DNA from: Protostelium mycophagum
Taxonomy: Eukaryota; Evosea; Variosea; Protosteliida; Protosteliaceae
Length of the DNA stretch: 42,198 nucleotides
Reading direction: 5' to 3'
Assembly: GCA_002081555.1 (NCBI GenBank)
Contig: MZNV01002727.1
Coordinates: 1 to 42,198 of the forward strand
This document shows positions 1 to 12,800 of this stretch, piece after piece. How positions within the stretch are numbered: the first letter of the stretch is position 1; every line of letters begins with the position of its first letter. The notes beneath the pieces were generated by a model. It ran no database searches. It was given only the letters and a program-made list of their open reading frames with translations, and was not told the origin of the DNA. The translations under genes were made by a program, and so were the position numbers.

Positions 1-535
1 CCTGTATGACCTTTTTGATCTTTGACAAGACGTTGGCTACTACCCGTGGCAGTAAATTCAAGTAGCTAGCAGGGGACAGCAGCTTTCTCTTCACTTTGGG
101 GGCCACTAATATTCTGAAGATTCTGTTTTTTACTGTTGTTAGAGGCAGTGCAGATTCTGCTAACATACAGAGTACTAGTTTGGTGACCTCTGCCTGTGAG
201 AGTTGTCCATTAAGAGAGAATGCTGATGGGGTGCTCTGTTTCTTGCTCATTTCTTGTGTTGGTTGGGCCAAAGGCCTTTGTAATTACTGCTCTGTGGGTC
301 TTTGCGTGTCTTTTTAAAGTCTCAGTAAGATTTCCACTTGCTGGCCTCCAGATCTGAGTAGGACAACTGTACTTGTCACTTGATGAATAATAATAAAAAT
401 ATGCTACCTTTTACATTTGAATGATACTCCTTCTCTTCCATCAGCATGTTTCTGATCAGTTGGTAGCTCAAAGTAGCTATATACTGGAGCTAGCTTCTTA
501 GGATCTTTCTGTGCCCTCTTTAAAAAAGTTTCTAC

Positions 536-625
536 ATGGCTTTTTCCACTCATGTTGGTGTTGATAGAGTCAGTATCAACATGACTTTTTCCACTCATGT
601 TGGTGTTAATAGAGTCAGTATCAGA
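536..625. repeat. 45-bp in-frame tandem duplication in the hAT N-terminal region
   Basis: Two adjacent 45-bp copies (536-580 and 581-625) differ at only a few positions and encode DTDSINTNMSGKSHV twice in the hAT protein. The unit length keeps the reading frame. This is a recent local duplication in the low-complexity acidic leader before the BED finger. Confidence 0.9.
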
Positions 626-699
626 CCCTGATAACTCTGCTTCACTTTCCTCTGCTGTTCTCTTTGGCATGTTCTGTGTTGTTCTGGAACTAAAACAGA

Positions 700-800
700 A
701 AATGTTCTGTTCTGTTCTGTTCTGTGAAAATTCCAGAACAGAAACAAAAACAAGTACAAATTCCAGAACAGAACAAAAACATTGGCAGAAACAAAAAACA
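700..800. repeat. TGTTC / GAACA subterminal repeat cluster
   Basis: Four tandem TGTTC units at about 703-725 are followed within 100 bp by several GAACA or AGAACAGAA units in the opposite orientation. The tract can fold on itself and sits just upstream of the hAT reading frame. hAT elements usually carry short subterminal repeats bound by the transposase BED finger; assigning that role here is inference. Confidence 0.55.
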
Positions 801-1043
801 GCATGTTCCTGCAATCCTTATCCCAAAGAGGTAAGAAAATTCAGCAAATACTGAGAAATAGACCACAATGACACCAGAAGAAAAGAAGAGACCAAAAAAG
901 ACTTAAAAGACCAAAAGAAACAAACACACCACCACACTTTTACCAAGATTTTACTTACCATCCACTTTTTGTGATTTACACTTGCTCATTTGAATAAAAC
1001 GAAAGAGCGAAATGAAGGCTCATATATCAACGGAAATCACACT

Positions 1044-2743
1044 ATGGATCTGCTTTCTATTTTGCCCGCAGAGATATTGTCAATCATCACTAACAATCTG
1101 ATCACCAAATCTGAATATTTCTCCAAAAACACCCATGTGGATATGCAAAACTTTGTGGGTGATTGAGCGACAAGTTCGGTTTCTGATCCTCACAGAGATC
1201 TACCTGTAGAACCATCTTTGAAGTGGCAACTCCGATGTTGAACGATTGGATGTTTAGCCACTTAAGATTACAACTGAAATCAGAAAAGACGTGGAAATAC
1301 TTTTTAGAACACCCACACTTGGCTACCTACGTGAAGAAACTGAATCTATCCAATTACAATGAGAATAATGATCTCCATCTGAAGATGTTGATGACATCCT
1401 GCCTGAGACTCTTCTCCAATTTAGAGGAGCTCACTTTGGCAGTCCATTCTCCTGATCTCTCATTTTTGAATCAAATCTCCACCAAGATACACACCCTCAT
1501 GCTATTTGTTTATGACAGTGACACATCTATTTTAAGAGAGTGAGAAGAGATAACTTCCTCTGTTCATTCTGACTCGCGACAGGATCACCAAATTTTTACA
1601 ACATGAAGAGGTACATGTCAATCTTCGTAACTTCAACCTCTCTGGGGACGATATGACGCAGCTGTTGGACGAAGATTACAGAGATATGGCCGAGAATCTG
1701 GGAAAGTGTGCCAACCTGACAAATCTATGCATGACATCCAGCCGAGACGATGATGACCTGTTCAAACAGAGGTAAAGAATCAAATAAAATTCAAACTTTT
1801 TTTGTGAAATAAATATTATTCACAAGACGGATTTTGTGATGCATGACATCCAGATCAATAATGCAGAAAAATGATATGGCAATGGCGTGTTGCACCGCAA
1901 AAAGTGTGCAGCTTCGCCAAAACATTTCAAAGATCTTCAATAATGATAGAGATGTATTTGTAAAATCAAAAGTGGAAAATGACCGGTTATAGATGGCCGA
2001 AATTATCGAGTGTGACCTTGGTGAGTTTTCTTTAAATTTTCGTTATATTTGTGTACAAATAAACATATTTATTATTTGTCCAATTTTTTTCAAATCTTGA
2101 TTTTCCAGCAATAAAAAATCATCATCTTTTCTCGGAAAGATGACTGGTTGTAGACGAGTCAGCCCCTGCCCATAGAATTCGCGAAGAATCACCCCACCAT
2201 TGTAGAATTTAATGGGAACGAGCTGGATGACTTGGGCGAACATCTTCCGAATCTTCAGGAGATAGGGTGTTCCTGTATCTCGGCTCAAATCTTTGAACCA
2301 ATGAAAAACGGTATGGACCTTTCATTCCTTTTCGCGGTAACATCCCGCGAAATGCACGGTCTCTGCCATGTTTCGAGATATTTGAGATTTTTTTGTAATT
2401 TTTTGGATTTTTTTATTTTATGTGTTTGAAAACTAGGAATTTTATTATGTTGGAAGTCACGTTTCCATTTCTTATAATTCCAGGAAAATTTCGTCCAATA
2501 AAATCGATCATGATGGACAACCTCTTCACTTTCACTGGTTCAGCCCCGACCCCTGATGTCGTCTACAACTTCGCATCGAAATTATTCAGAGACCTTGAGA
2601 CCCTCGACTATCTACAATTCTATGAGGGAACGTTTCAATTTGAATTTAGAAAGAATAGGAGGATTGTGGAGAGCATGATGATCGAACACGATGAAGAAGA
2701 TCTGAAACGATGGTCCCTCGACTGGGAGAAATATATCGGATAA
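1044..2743 (+). CDS. F-box-like / leucine-rich protein
   Basis: The first exon starts MDLLSILPAEILSIITNNL, which fits the start of an F-box (LPxEIL). Such domains dock onto SKP1 in SCF ubiquitin ligases. Later exons have leucine-rich-repeat phrasing: YVKKLNLSNYNENNDLHLK, LFSNLEELTLAVHSPDLS, then VNLRNFNLSGDDMTQLL, LTNLCMTSS and finally LFRDLETLDYLQFYEGTFQF, ending WSLDWEKYIG. Splice sites fit at 1540-1582 and 1772-1853. The exon 1/exon 2 junction (about 1151-1209) is one base out of phase beside a GGG run, so it is a base error, an unusual intron or a misplaced start. The gene has no clear orthologue that I recognise; substrate-adaptor function is inferred from architecture. The next gene starts about 175 bp downstream on the same strand. 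Confidence 0.6.
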
Positions 2744-2917
2744 TTTCACATTTTTGGATTATTTTTGATTATTTTATTTTTCTTGAACTTTTCTCGTTTG
2801 TAAAAATTTTTTCCATTAAAATTCTAATTTTCATTAAATAATTTTTCCAAATTTCCGACAATTACGTAACGATTTTTGAAACATCACATTCGGGATCACA
2901 CATCGGAATTCAAGGGG

Positions 2918-5900
2918 ATGGAGGACATAAAGGTCAAGCCAGATCCTTCTATCAAGAAGGACGACCAAATGGACATTGACAAGGACGATATGATGGAAGA
3001 CGATCTTTATGATCCATCGAAGTTAAACCAACCCATCAAAACTGTCCAGGTAATGACAGTCAACTCTTCTGAAAGAAAAAAATGTTGACATTGTGATCAC
3101 AGGATAAATACAAATTGTTGCCTGCCTTCTTAAAAGTGAGGGGGTTGGTCAAGCAGCACATTGACTCCTTCAACTATTTTGTAAATATAGAGATGAAAAA
3201 GCTCATGAAAGCAAACGAGAGAGTCACCGCGGATTCTGATCCAGAGTTTTATCTCAAATACAACAACATATACCTGGGAAAGCCGTCTATAGAGGATAAG
3301 ATGACGAATGTTTCCATCACGCCCCAACAATGCAGACTTCGTGATCTGACATATTCTGCTCTCATTCTTGCCGATATAGAGTTTACTAGAGGAAAACAGA
3401 TCGTGAAAAAGAAGGGACAAGTGATAGGACGCTTACCCATCATGTTGAAGAGTTCTAATTGTGTATTGACGGACAGATCACCAGAAGAACTCGCAAAGCT
3501 GGGAGAATGTCCTGTCGATTCTGGTACAACTCTCATCTTTTACGCTTTGTTCATCCTCCATTTCAAAACAATTGATACACACGATCGCGTCACAACTGCA
3601 TTCATTTTTAAAATATAAAATAAATAGACTCATGTATACGTAGGTGGATATTTCATCTGCAAAGGAAATGAGAAGGTCATCTTAATTCAAGAACAATTAT
3701 CAAAGGTAATTTTTTTAAAAAAGTTGTTTTAAAGCTTTGTGGCTAGTTGGAGCTCAAGTTAACGTGAATGTTACCGAGATCTACGTTAAATAACGCGCTT
3801 AGCGTGAAGACTGAAATAATCAGAATTAAAATTTCCAAGAATTTGAAATTCAAGTTTCCCGCCAAAATTCATAAATTTCCCGCCAAAAATCTGACCTTTC
3901 CAAGAATCGTATTATCATAGAGTTAGACAATAAGAAGTTAGTCTGTGCCAGTGTGACTTCCTCCACCGAAGAGAGGAAATCCAAGACAAATGTGATCCAA
4001 AAAAAGGGCAAGATCTACCTGAAAATCAACACGTTCACGGAGGACTTACCCATCATCGTGGTGCTCAAAGCGATGGGGATGCAGTCCGATCAGCAGATCA
4101 TGTCTTACATTGGCGGGAAGCAACTCTTTGTAGACGGGATTTCTGCCTCCTTTGAAGGTTTTTAATCTACATTTTTATTCTGAATTTTATTCCGAATTTT
4201 CCTCGAACTTTATTTTCAAGTTGAAAATTCACAAAGGAATGAAACTTTGGCTGAAACGTGACAGAGTGTTATAATTTGAAGATTCACACGAGGCTACAAG
4301 CGCTAGAATATATTGGGTCAAAGATCAGGCCTATGAACAAGGGAAATTTCTTCAAGCCCGCACCGGTGCAGGCACCAAAGAGGTCCAAGGTGATTTTCAT
4401 ATTTTTAGAAGGGTTATGTGGTCCTTCAATTATGGGAATAGTGTGGATGTCGCTTCAGTGATGGATTTTCGGAATATTTGGTCTTTTCAACTTGTATATT
4501 TGTTGTAATTTCCTCAATCATTTTAATTATACAACTGACCACACCCACTGTGACACGTCATCACTCTCATTGAAATGAAACCAGATCGACGAGGCCAGAG
4601 ACATCTTAGCCTCCGTCCTACTCAGTCACGTGCCCGTCAAGAATTACGATTTCAGAATGAAATGCACGTACCTGACACTCATGATCAGAAGGATTTTATT
4701 GGCAAACAATGACCCCCACGCCATTGACGACAAGGATTACTATGGAAACAAGCGACTCGAGCTGTAGGTTTTGAAAGATATTGTCGGAATTTTGGCGGGA
4801 AATCGTCCGAAAAGCTTTTCGGACCTACTGGGGTGGTGGAGTGTTTTTGTTTGCCGCAACCACCAGAAAATGTATCTTTGGGATACTTGAATGCGAAGCC
4901 TTTGCCGCGGCTCTGCCGCACTGTACATTGTCGTGACGTTTTATTCGAATGAATCATAAACGAAATCTCATTGTGTCATTCAAATCTCCACGAGATCTCA
5001 CATCATCCAGTGCCGGACAACTCCTCTCCCTCATGTTTGAGGACTTGTTCAAAAAACTAAACAACGAGCTGAAGCGTACCGCAGAACAGACATTTGCCAA
5101 ACAAAACCGGGCCCAACAGTTTGACATTTCCACGTGTATCACGTCAAAGACCATCACGGATGGTTTCATTCACGCGATCTCTACGGGCAATTGGACGGTG
5201 AAGAGATTTAAAATGAATAGGAGTGGGATCACGCAAGTGTTGTCCAGGCTGAGTTTTATCTCTGCGCTGGGGCACATGACGAGGTGATTTATTGATTTTT
5301 TGAATTTTTTTACTTTTAAAATTTAAATTTTTTATGATCTTTTTAAAATTTAAATTTTTTATAATCTTTTAAATTTATAATTTTTTTATAATCTTTTTAA
5401 ATTTATAATTTTTTATAATTTGAAAAAAAATTTCAAGTTGAATATCTATAAATAGAAAGAAATATAAAGAGATTGATGAATTTAGAATCTCATCACAATT
5501 TGAAAAGACTAGAAAAGTGTCAGGACCGAGATCTCTACAGGTCAAGTTTATTTTATTTTCAAAATCTCGATCTGATTTTATGGCTCGTTGTAGATGCTCA
5601 CATTCCACGAATTTTTATTGCACTACAACACAAAACACATTTTTCTGAAATACCGAAGCCCTCACAATTCGGAATGTTGTGCCCTGCAGATACACCTGAA
5701 GGAGAGGCTTGTGGTCTGGTAAAGAACTTGGCCCTCATGACTCACGTGACCACTGATGATGAAGAGCCTCCGCTCATGAGGATCGCCGTTAATCTGGGAG
5801 TACAAGGTCAGTTTCATCGTGATGAAACTATCTTTCCTCGAAATTTACGGTTTCATTCTTCGGAAATTATTTTACCGAAATTTCAATAAAAAAGATCCGT

Positions 5901-8750
5901 ATTTTCTGGGAATTTTCAAGTTGAAATGAATTGTAGATATCGGAATTTTATCTGGAGAAGAAATCCACGGGGACAATGTACAAGATGGACAAGACTACGG
6001 TTATCTCGTGTTTCTTAACGGACAGATCCTCGGTATACACACCAAGCCCCATCAAGTGAGAAATTTCCCGGAATTTTCTCCTCGTGCTATTTTTAGAACC
6101 ATTTGGATCTGACGGTTGCAGCTCGCCCGCAGTCTCAGAATTCTGCGAAGGCACGGGCGAGTGAAGGAGTTCGTATCCATCTACATCCATGACGAGCAGA
6201 GAAGTGTCTACATCGCCTCTGACGGTACGAAATCTCCCCGAAATACACACGAAATTTCCCTGAAATCCACAGGTGGTCGAGTCTGCCGCCCCCTCATCAT
6301 CGTGGAGAACATGCAGCCCAAAGTTGCGGACCACCACATCCAGCAGCTCGCCTCGGGGTTCCTCGCTTTTGATGATTTCTTAAAGATGGGACTCATCGAA
6401 TACTTGGACGTTAACGAAGAAAACAACAGCATCATATCTGTGTATGAAAAAGATATCACAAAAAACACCACCCACTTGGAAATCGAACCCCTGACTGTTC
6501 TGGGGGTCTGCGCGGGGCTCATTCCATACCCGAACCACAACCAGTCGCCTAGAAATACTTATCAATGTGCTATGGGGAAGCAAGCTATTGGAGCGATTGC
6601 ATACAACCAGTTGAACAGAATAGACACACTGCTGTATTTGATGGTATACCCGCAGAAGCCTATGGTGAAGACGAAGACGATCGAGCTCATAGGATATGAG
6701 AAGGTGAGGTTTCACCGAAATTTCGAGGAATTTTCACGAGAAAAAGATGGGATATATCCAAAAAAGCAATTCGTGGAATGGAGAAATTTCAGTGAAATTT
6801 ACAAAAAGTGCAAAACTTTTTGAATTCCTGGAATGGAAATGTATCATTTGTGAAAATTTCACGGGAAATTTCACGGAAATTCACAAGAAGATAGGTTCCG
6901 GCAGGTCAGAACGCCACAGTCGCCGTGATGAGTTATTCTGGGTACGATATTGAGGATGCCTTAGTGCTCAACAAGGCTTCCATAGATAGAGGATTCGGCA
7001 GGTGCATGGTCCTTAGGAAGCACTCTTCAAGCATCAAGAAATACGCCAACAACACGTGAGGAGCTTCTTATCTTCAACAATATATTTGCGGCTGTGGTGC
7101 ACTGACATCGTTTGGTTATCACGATAAAGTGACGTCCTTCTATTGCATAAAACACTCGGGCGAATAAATGTCGACAAAAATAAATCGAAAAATATTGAAT
7201 AAAAAATTAAATTGATCGTTGTAGATCAGACAGGATAGTACCTCCTATGGAGGATGAGAGGGGTAATAGAATGAAGAGGTACGAGAAGTTGGACGACGAC
7301 GGAATAGTAGCACCAGGTGAAATTTCATTGAAATCTCATCGAAATTTCATCACTTGACTTGTTGCGGAAAATTCAAAGAAAATTCATAGAGATATTACTG
7401 ACTCGTTGTAAAGGCGAACAATTGGAGACGGGAGATATTTACGTAAACAAGCAAACACCCAAAAACACTTCGGTGATCAGCACTGGTTCAGAGAACCGTT
7501 CTAACTCCGGTAATTCTCCGAAATCTCCCCGAAATTTCGCCGACATTTCACAGAATATTCGGACACTCCGCAGAGCTGGAAGAGCAATAACCCGGTCTAT
7601 GCGGATAAAGTGATGCTTACTTCTACAGATGAAGACTATCTCCTCATCAAGATGTTGGCACGTTCAAGTAGAAGGCCAGAACTGGGTAAATTTCTCTGAA
7701 ATTTCTCTGAAATTTATGTGAAAAATCTGATTCGTTTCAGGAGACAAGTTTAGTTCTCGTCACGGACAGAAGGGAGTGGTTGGCATCATCGTCAATCAGG
7801 AAGACATGCCATTCAATGACAATGGAATGTGTCCTGACATCATCATGAATCCCCACGGTTACCCCTCTAGAATGACTGTCGGAAAGTTAATCGAGTTATT
7901 GGGAGGAAAAGCGGGTGTCTTTCAGGTGACGTCATCATCTCGACTGTTTTTGTACACATTGTTCTGCTGGCTTTTCCCGCCAATTTTTTTTTTCGAATAT
8001 TGAAAATTGAAATATTCGCAGGGAAAACACAAGTACGGAACAGCCTTTGGAGGCGACAAGGTGGAGGACATTAGCAAAGTACTCGTCGCCCATGGTTACA
8101 ACTATGCCGGGAAAGATCAACTGACTTCAGGTCCATTTTCGACGAAAACCCCACGGAATCTCACTGAAATTTCACAGGAATCACGGGAGAAACTCTGAAC
8201 GCGTACATCTACTTTGGCCCGATTTACTACCAGAGATTGAAGCACATGGTTATGGACAAGATGCACGCCAGAGCCAGAGGACCCCGTGCCGTTTTGACGC
8301 GTCAGCCGACTGAAGGAAGGGCCCGTAACGGAGGTCTACGTTTAGGAGAGATGGAAAGAGATTGTCTCATCGCTTACGGTGCCAGGTATGACACGTCATC
8401 ATTGTAGATGTGACGTCATCGTATTTTTATTGGGTATTGTTGGCTGCGACTCTGCCCAGATAAGATGGAGGTTTCAAGACTTACACTCTGACAGCGCGCT
8501 TCTGATGGAAAGATTGATGGTGTCATCTGATCAGTTCACCGTCTTCGTCTGCCAAGGTATTTATTTGAGATCCAACTTGATTTTCCTAAAGCCCGTAGAC
8601 TGTGGACTTTTGGGGTACTCTGGCTGGTGCCAATTTTGCAAATCGAGTTTGACCATGGCCAAAGTGAACATTCCATATGCCTCAAAGTTGTTATTCCAGG
8701 AACTGCAATCCATGAATATTGCGCCGAGACTCAGGCTGCAAGATCTATAA
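2918..8750 (+). CDS. POLR3B: DNA-directed RNA polymerase III subunit RPC2 (second-largest subunit)
   Basis: The conserved chain is collinear with POLR3B from [20 protein letters not shown] to the C-terminus. Landmarks include [88 protein letters not shown] and [14 protein letters not shown]. The C-terminal zinc site is CxDC..SGWCQFC. With RPC1 this subunit forms the catalytic cleft of RNA polymerase III in the nucleus, making tRNAs, 5S and other short RNAs. I place about 21 exons: 2918-3049, 3103-3523, 3644-3705, 3905-4157, 4265-4389, 4585-4763, 5011-5282, 5486-5540, 5659-5806, 5937-6055, 6122-6224, 6273-6703, 6895-7055, 7225-7316, 7414-7472, 7574-7685, 7741-7925, 8022-8130, 8178-8385, 8495-8556 and 8599-8750. 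The exon 15/16 junction is the least certain. The chosen start gives an acidic leader before the conserved region. No truncation was seen. Confidence 0.97.
5296..5421. repeat. AT-rich tandem repeat in POLR3B intron 7
   Basis: About four diverged units of roughly 30 nt, each of the form CTTTTTAAAATTTAAATTTTTTATGAT, fill most of the 5283-5485 intron. This makes it one of the gene's longer introns. It looks like simple repeat expansion and I see no coding content. Confidence 0.75.
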
Positions 8751-9817
8751 AATATTTCCTCTTTAGATCTCGGTATCTACCGGCTTTGTACACGGTTAGC
8801 TGGTGTGTTAACCCTCGATGTTGAATTTGCATGGGACCGGATGCGAATTGCATCTCTCCAAATCCAACATGAATGGAATGCCATTCAGAAGGATGTTTGG
8901 TTTTGGTTCGGAAGAGGCCAGTTTAGAAGGACTGAAAAATAAACTTGAGAGTCAGATAACCAAACATAACACCCCAAACTCGCGTTTTGCACGGTGTATT
9001 TCGATGCGGGCTGTATGACCGCCACCCCTTCAAAAATGAGCACACGAGACCGGTGGGATGAACACACAGCTCCATATGGCATGTCAACTCATCGATGGGA
9101 AGTACCAGGTTCTTCATGCTCCACCACCTTCTTCCCGCACTATGCATGACCGAGGCATATTGTTTCCAGAACCAAAAACCTGCTGAGTATCTCACATCTT
9201 TCTTTGTTGGATTATGCTGTTGTGAACTGCGTTATCCTCTGTCTATATTCTCCATATTGGATGCTGCTGTGCCCTTATCCTCTTTCTTTCTGACCGCTCT
9301 GGAAAATACCCGCCAAGATATAAACAAGATCGGGATTTTAGTAGGGAAGCAAGACGCAACGTCCGCAGAGCATCATACCTCTATAGACATAGAATATCTG
9401 CCTCTCCAGTACTACACCTACTCTGTCCCCTTCCTATCCAGCGTTGTTTCAATGACACAATGAATCATAGAGAGGCGACAGAGCAAGTGCAGTACTGTCT
9501 TGAGTTTCTCCTCGGTTTGGATCCCAAAGCGGGAGGAAGCGTCGACATTCTTGAAATAAAGGTGGTTTTGGGATTCTTCTGGCATCCGCAAGTTCAAAAT
9601 TGGAAACGTTGCCTCTTCACCAACCAAGGAGACCAACCAGTGAGGAAAGGATTTCAGCATGTTTGTGACAAAATGGAAACAAAAATCTTCTGCGGAAAAA
9701 TTTTCCCTTGGGCTGTCGTGACTCTCCACCATTTATTATTATTTTCCGACTTGACGGTGAAAGCACGCTCTTACCGCAAGTAATTCATCTATTTTTAGAC
9801 GAGGAGGTACATGTCTA
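8751..9817. other. Unassigned kilobase between POLR3B and the receptor gene
   Basis: The two flanking genes are tail to tail here. The stretch holds open frames on both strands, such as one starting MVESHDSPRENFSAED (9418-9732, minus), one of similar size opposite it (9460-9783, plus) and one at 9095-9463 (plus). None shows a domain I recognise, and the antisense overlap of two long frames suggests chance or a decayed gene. An AATAATAATAAA run about 75 bp beyond the receptor stop may supply its poly(A) signal. Confidence 0.4.
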
Positions 9818-12800
9818 TTAATCTCTTTCATAGGTGTCTGTCTGGTCGTAAAGGTAATTTTGCTCTGATACTTGGGGCGATTCGATGGGGACTATCCTCA
9901 CCACCAACATCGCCTCCAAAGAGGATATCAATGTCTCGAAAGATGGTCTCCCCCTCACACTGAGTTGTGCACTGTAATTCGACTCAGATTCTAATACTTT
10001 ACATGATATAAGATGAAGTGAAAAATGAGATCATCTTTGCGTACCATCGTTCTACTGTAGATGAAATTTCTCTGGACGTTATCTGGTTAATATTTACACG
10101 GATTTGTTTTCTCGGCAGTAATCTGAACACCTGAAACCATCAATCACAAAAGGAAAGACAGCCCACCTTTGTGTCAGTCAAGCCGTTGTAGAGGACTTCG
10201 TTTGTGGACATCGACCACATCAATATTCCCAATGACCATATGGTTGATTCTCTGCTATGCGGAGTTCCTTGCATCACTTCAGGTGCCTGGGAAATGGTCA
10301 ACTTTTATTTCCAAGTCTTAAACCTTTCTGTCTTCTTACACTTGTTCGATTCATGTTTGCTTTGGATGGCTTCGTGCCCAGAGGGACCAAGTGCGATATC
10401 CCTCCCATCTTTGCCACGATGACGTCCTCATTATGAGAGATCAGAACCTTGTCATTTCAGAATGGATGTGAGGTGTGTGAATATTACTTTGGATGGACTG
10501 ATCAGAGTGTGCACCAAATCCTGGCTGCAGATATAGGATAAAGCCTTGGCGATTTGTGCCGTTCTACAACCATCAGTTCATCATTCATTTTCCACCAGAT
10601 TGTCTCACATTGAGATGATCTGCTGATCACACAGTTGTGCTTCTCGCATATAAGTCCACACATCACAGTCTCTCATCCACTCATATACGATGAGTGACTC
10701 CAAAGGATTGAAAGTCTGACCGATGTATAACAACACATTCGGGTGATGAAACATCTACATTGGGTCATTATTCTTCGCTCATCGACAACGACACATTGTA
10801 CGATCATTTACGCACCCTAGCATATGTCGCCTCTGCAAACAGTTTCTGGACCGTCGCTCCTTCAGATCTCTTCACAGCAACTTCGGTCGTCCCTCCATAT
10901 GTGCATTTCCAGATGCTGCCGGTCTCACTCCTGGTTATGAAATCGTCATAAGACAGTTCGGCGTTGTTATCCATCGTCTCCAAGACGAATGTTTGATGTG
11001 CTGATCTCCTCTACAACGAGTCAGAAATCGCTACGGGAAATTTCACGGACCTTTCTGGTGGTGATGATGATGACGGCCACGATGATGACGATGATGAAGA
11101 AGGAGACGCCACAGACGACACTCGCGATGATGGCTGTCTTTGTGTTTTGTGGCATTGTGCCGTTTAGTACGGAACCATCTGTGAGCGTAAAGTCTGTCAG
11201 ATGTGACGTCATGCACGTGTGCACCAAAGTTTGGCCTTGTCTCGTTGTAGACAGACCTTCCGTATCCCAAGACCGTGTGATCTCATTCCAATAAGAACAG
11301 AGGAGACCTGGCACATTTCAGAGTTGTAGAGGATCGAGGCATTCATCTCACGTGAATTTTTGGGGATATAAGAAGCGGTGATGTTGATGACGATGGGAAT
11401 GGACAAGTGTTTCACTGATATCTCATTCCCGTCTGCGGCAAAAAGGCTCAGTCCGACAACATTAGAGTATCTGTTTTATATAAATGTAAACTCTAATGTG
11501 ATGACGGAATTTTTCCGAATAGAAAAAATGAATGACTGATGTTTTGGATAATTACACTGTTGTAGATGAGAGAGATCGCCGTGGGTTACCCTCTGTGACG
11601 TAAAGCACCACATATGACGTCGTATTCCCAGCCAACTTTTTTGACAGTTCTATATTTGGCAAACTGACAGACACACCACCCGTCTTCAGATTGACAGTTG
11701 ACGTGTTGCTGTTGTCACGGATGATGATCCGTTCTACCGTGATGTTGATGAGTGATGAGGTGTGGGAAAAGCTTGTCACGTTGGAATTTTGAACCGCATG
11801 TAATATGTAGGAGGTGGCGTTGTGTATAGATTCGGTGTTTGCCTCATCTATAAAGCGTGAATATTTGTGCCGGTAGTCATGGTAACGATCACCTATGGCC
11901 TTAGGGATGATTACGAAGGACTCGTTCGTCTTTGTTGTAGATGGAAGAATTGAGGTGGGTGTGGGTGATGTAGATGAAGTTGTAGATGGTGGTAGTGTGT
12001 TAATACTTGAGGAAGGTGTTACTGAGGTGCTAGTTGCAGATTGTGGTACTGAAGTGCTGGTTGTAGATGATGGTACTGAGGTGCTCGTTATGGATGATGG
12101 TACTGAAGTGCTGGTTGTAGATGATGGTACTGAGGTGCTAATTTTGGATTGTGGTACTGAATTGCTAGTTGTAGATGGTTGTACGTACGAAAATAAATTG
12201 GAACGCATGCCCTTCAAGGTGACTCGGACGGAGACCGACAGACCTTAACATATGAACACACGTCATCACTAAAAGACCCACCCGTCCTGTCCCCCCAGTC
12301 TATTGAGATAACCGAATCATTCCGCGAAATGAAGTCCGTATAATCGAATGGCTGACCACTGTTCTCATCACCAAGCATGACGAGGACCGAAAGACAACTT
12401 TGATTCCCAAAATTTGATCCTATGATGAACATTGTCTCAGTGGAGATTGAGATCACCACATCATTAATGACCGGCGGATCATACACGACCGGTAGGTGGT
12501 AGATCTGTTCTTCCTTGGAGAGATAAATTACTTCTGAGGAATTACAACTGAGGGGGCCCGCGACGAGTTCTATAAATGTCCAGATCCCAAAATCCTGAAA
12601 CGTCACGACTCCACCTGAAATTTCGATGAGACATCCTCTACATTAATTCTTCTTACCCAAAGGGGAGACCACACTGTCTTGTTGGAGTACCAAAGTCTCC
12701 TTCTCTGTGAATACACTTCCATCTTGTTCTAATGCGTAGAGCATGAATCGGCCCGAGTCATCGAGCATCGCCTTCCTTGTCCCTTGCAGACTGAAAAGCT

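Larger units (their letters stand above)
1..840 (-). mobile_element. hAT-superfamily DNA transposon fragment (BED finger and start of transposase core), decayed
   Basis: Reading leftward from an ATG at 668-670, the protein starts MPKRTAEESEAELSGSD and has a BED-type zinc finger split by a 41-nt intron (367-407). After splicing the finger reads CKSC, then WRPASGNLTETLKRHAKTH, giving the C-x2-C and H-x3-H ligands and the conserved tryptophan. Beyond it lies a block typical of the hAT core start (AESALPLTTVKNRIF, then SYLNLLPRVV). BED fingers of this family bind the element's own subterminal repeats, and the core performs cut-and-paste transposition. The finger frame meets a stop near position 155 (ILS*), and the core block continues in another frame, so the copy is frameshifted. 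The catalytic domain lies off the left edge. I did not find terminal inverted repeats. A ZBED-type domesticated gene is less likely given the frame break. Confidence 0.72.

Noticed and set aside
96-317. Plus-strand frame at the left edge
   Set aside because: It is antisense to the hAT transposase block, whose BED finger and core motifs read on the minus strand.
11895-12248. Plus-strand repetitive frame with TEVLVVDDG units
   Set aside because: It is the mirror of the Ser/Thr-rich receptor linker; the minus frame joins to flanking exons in phase.
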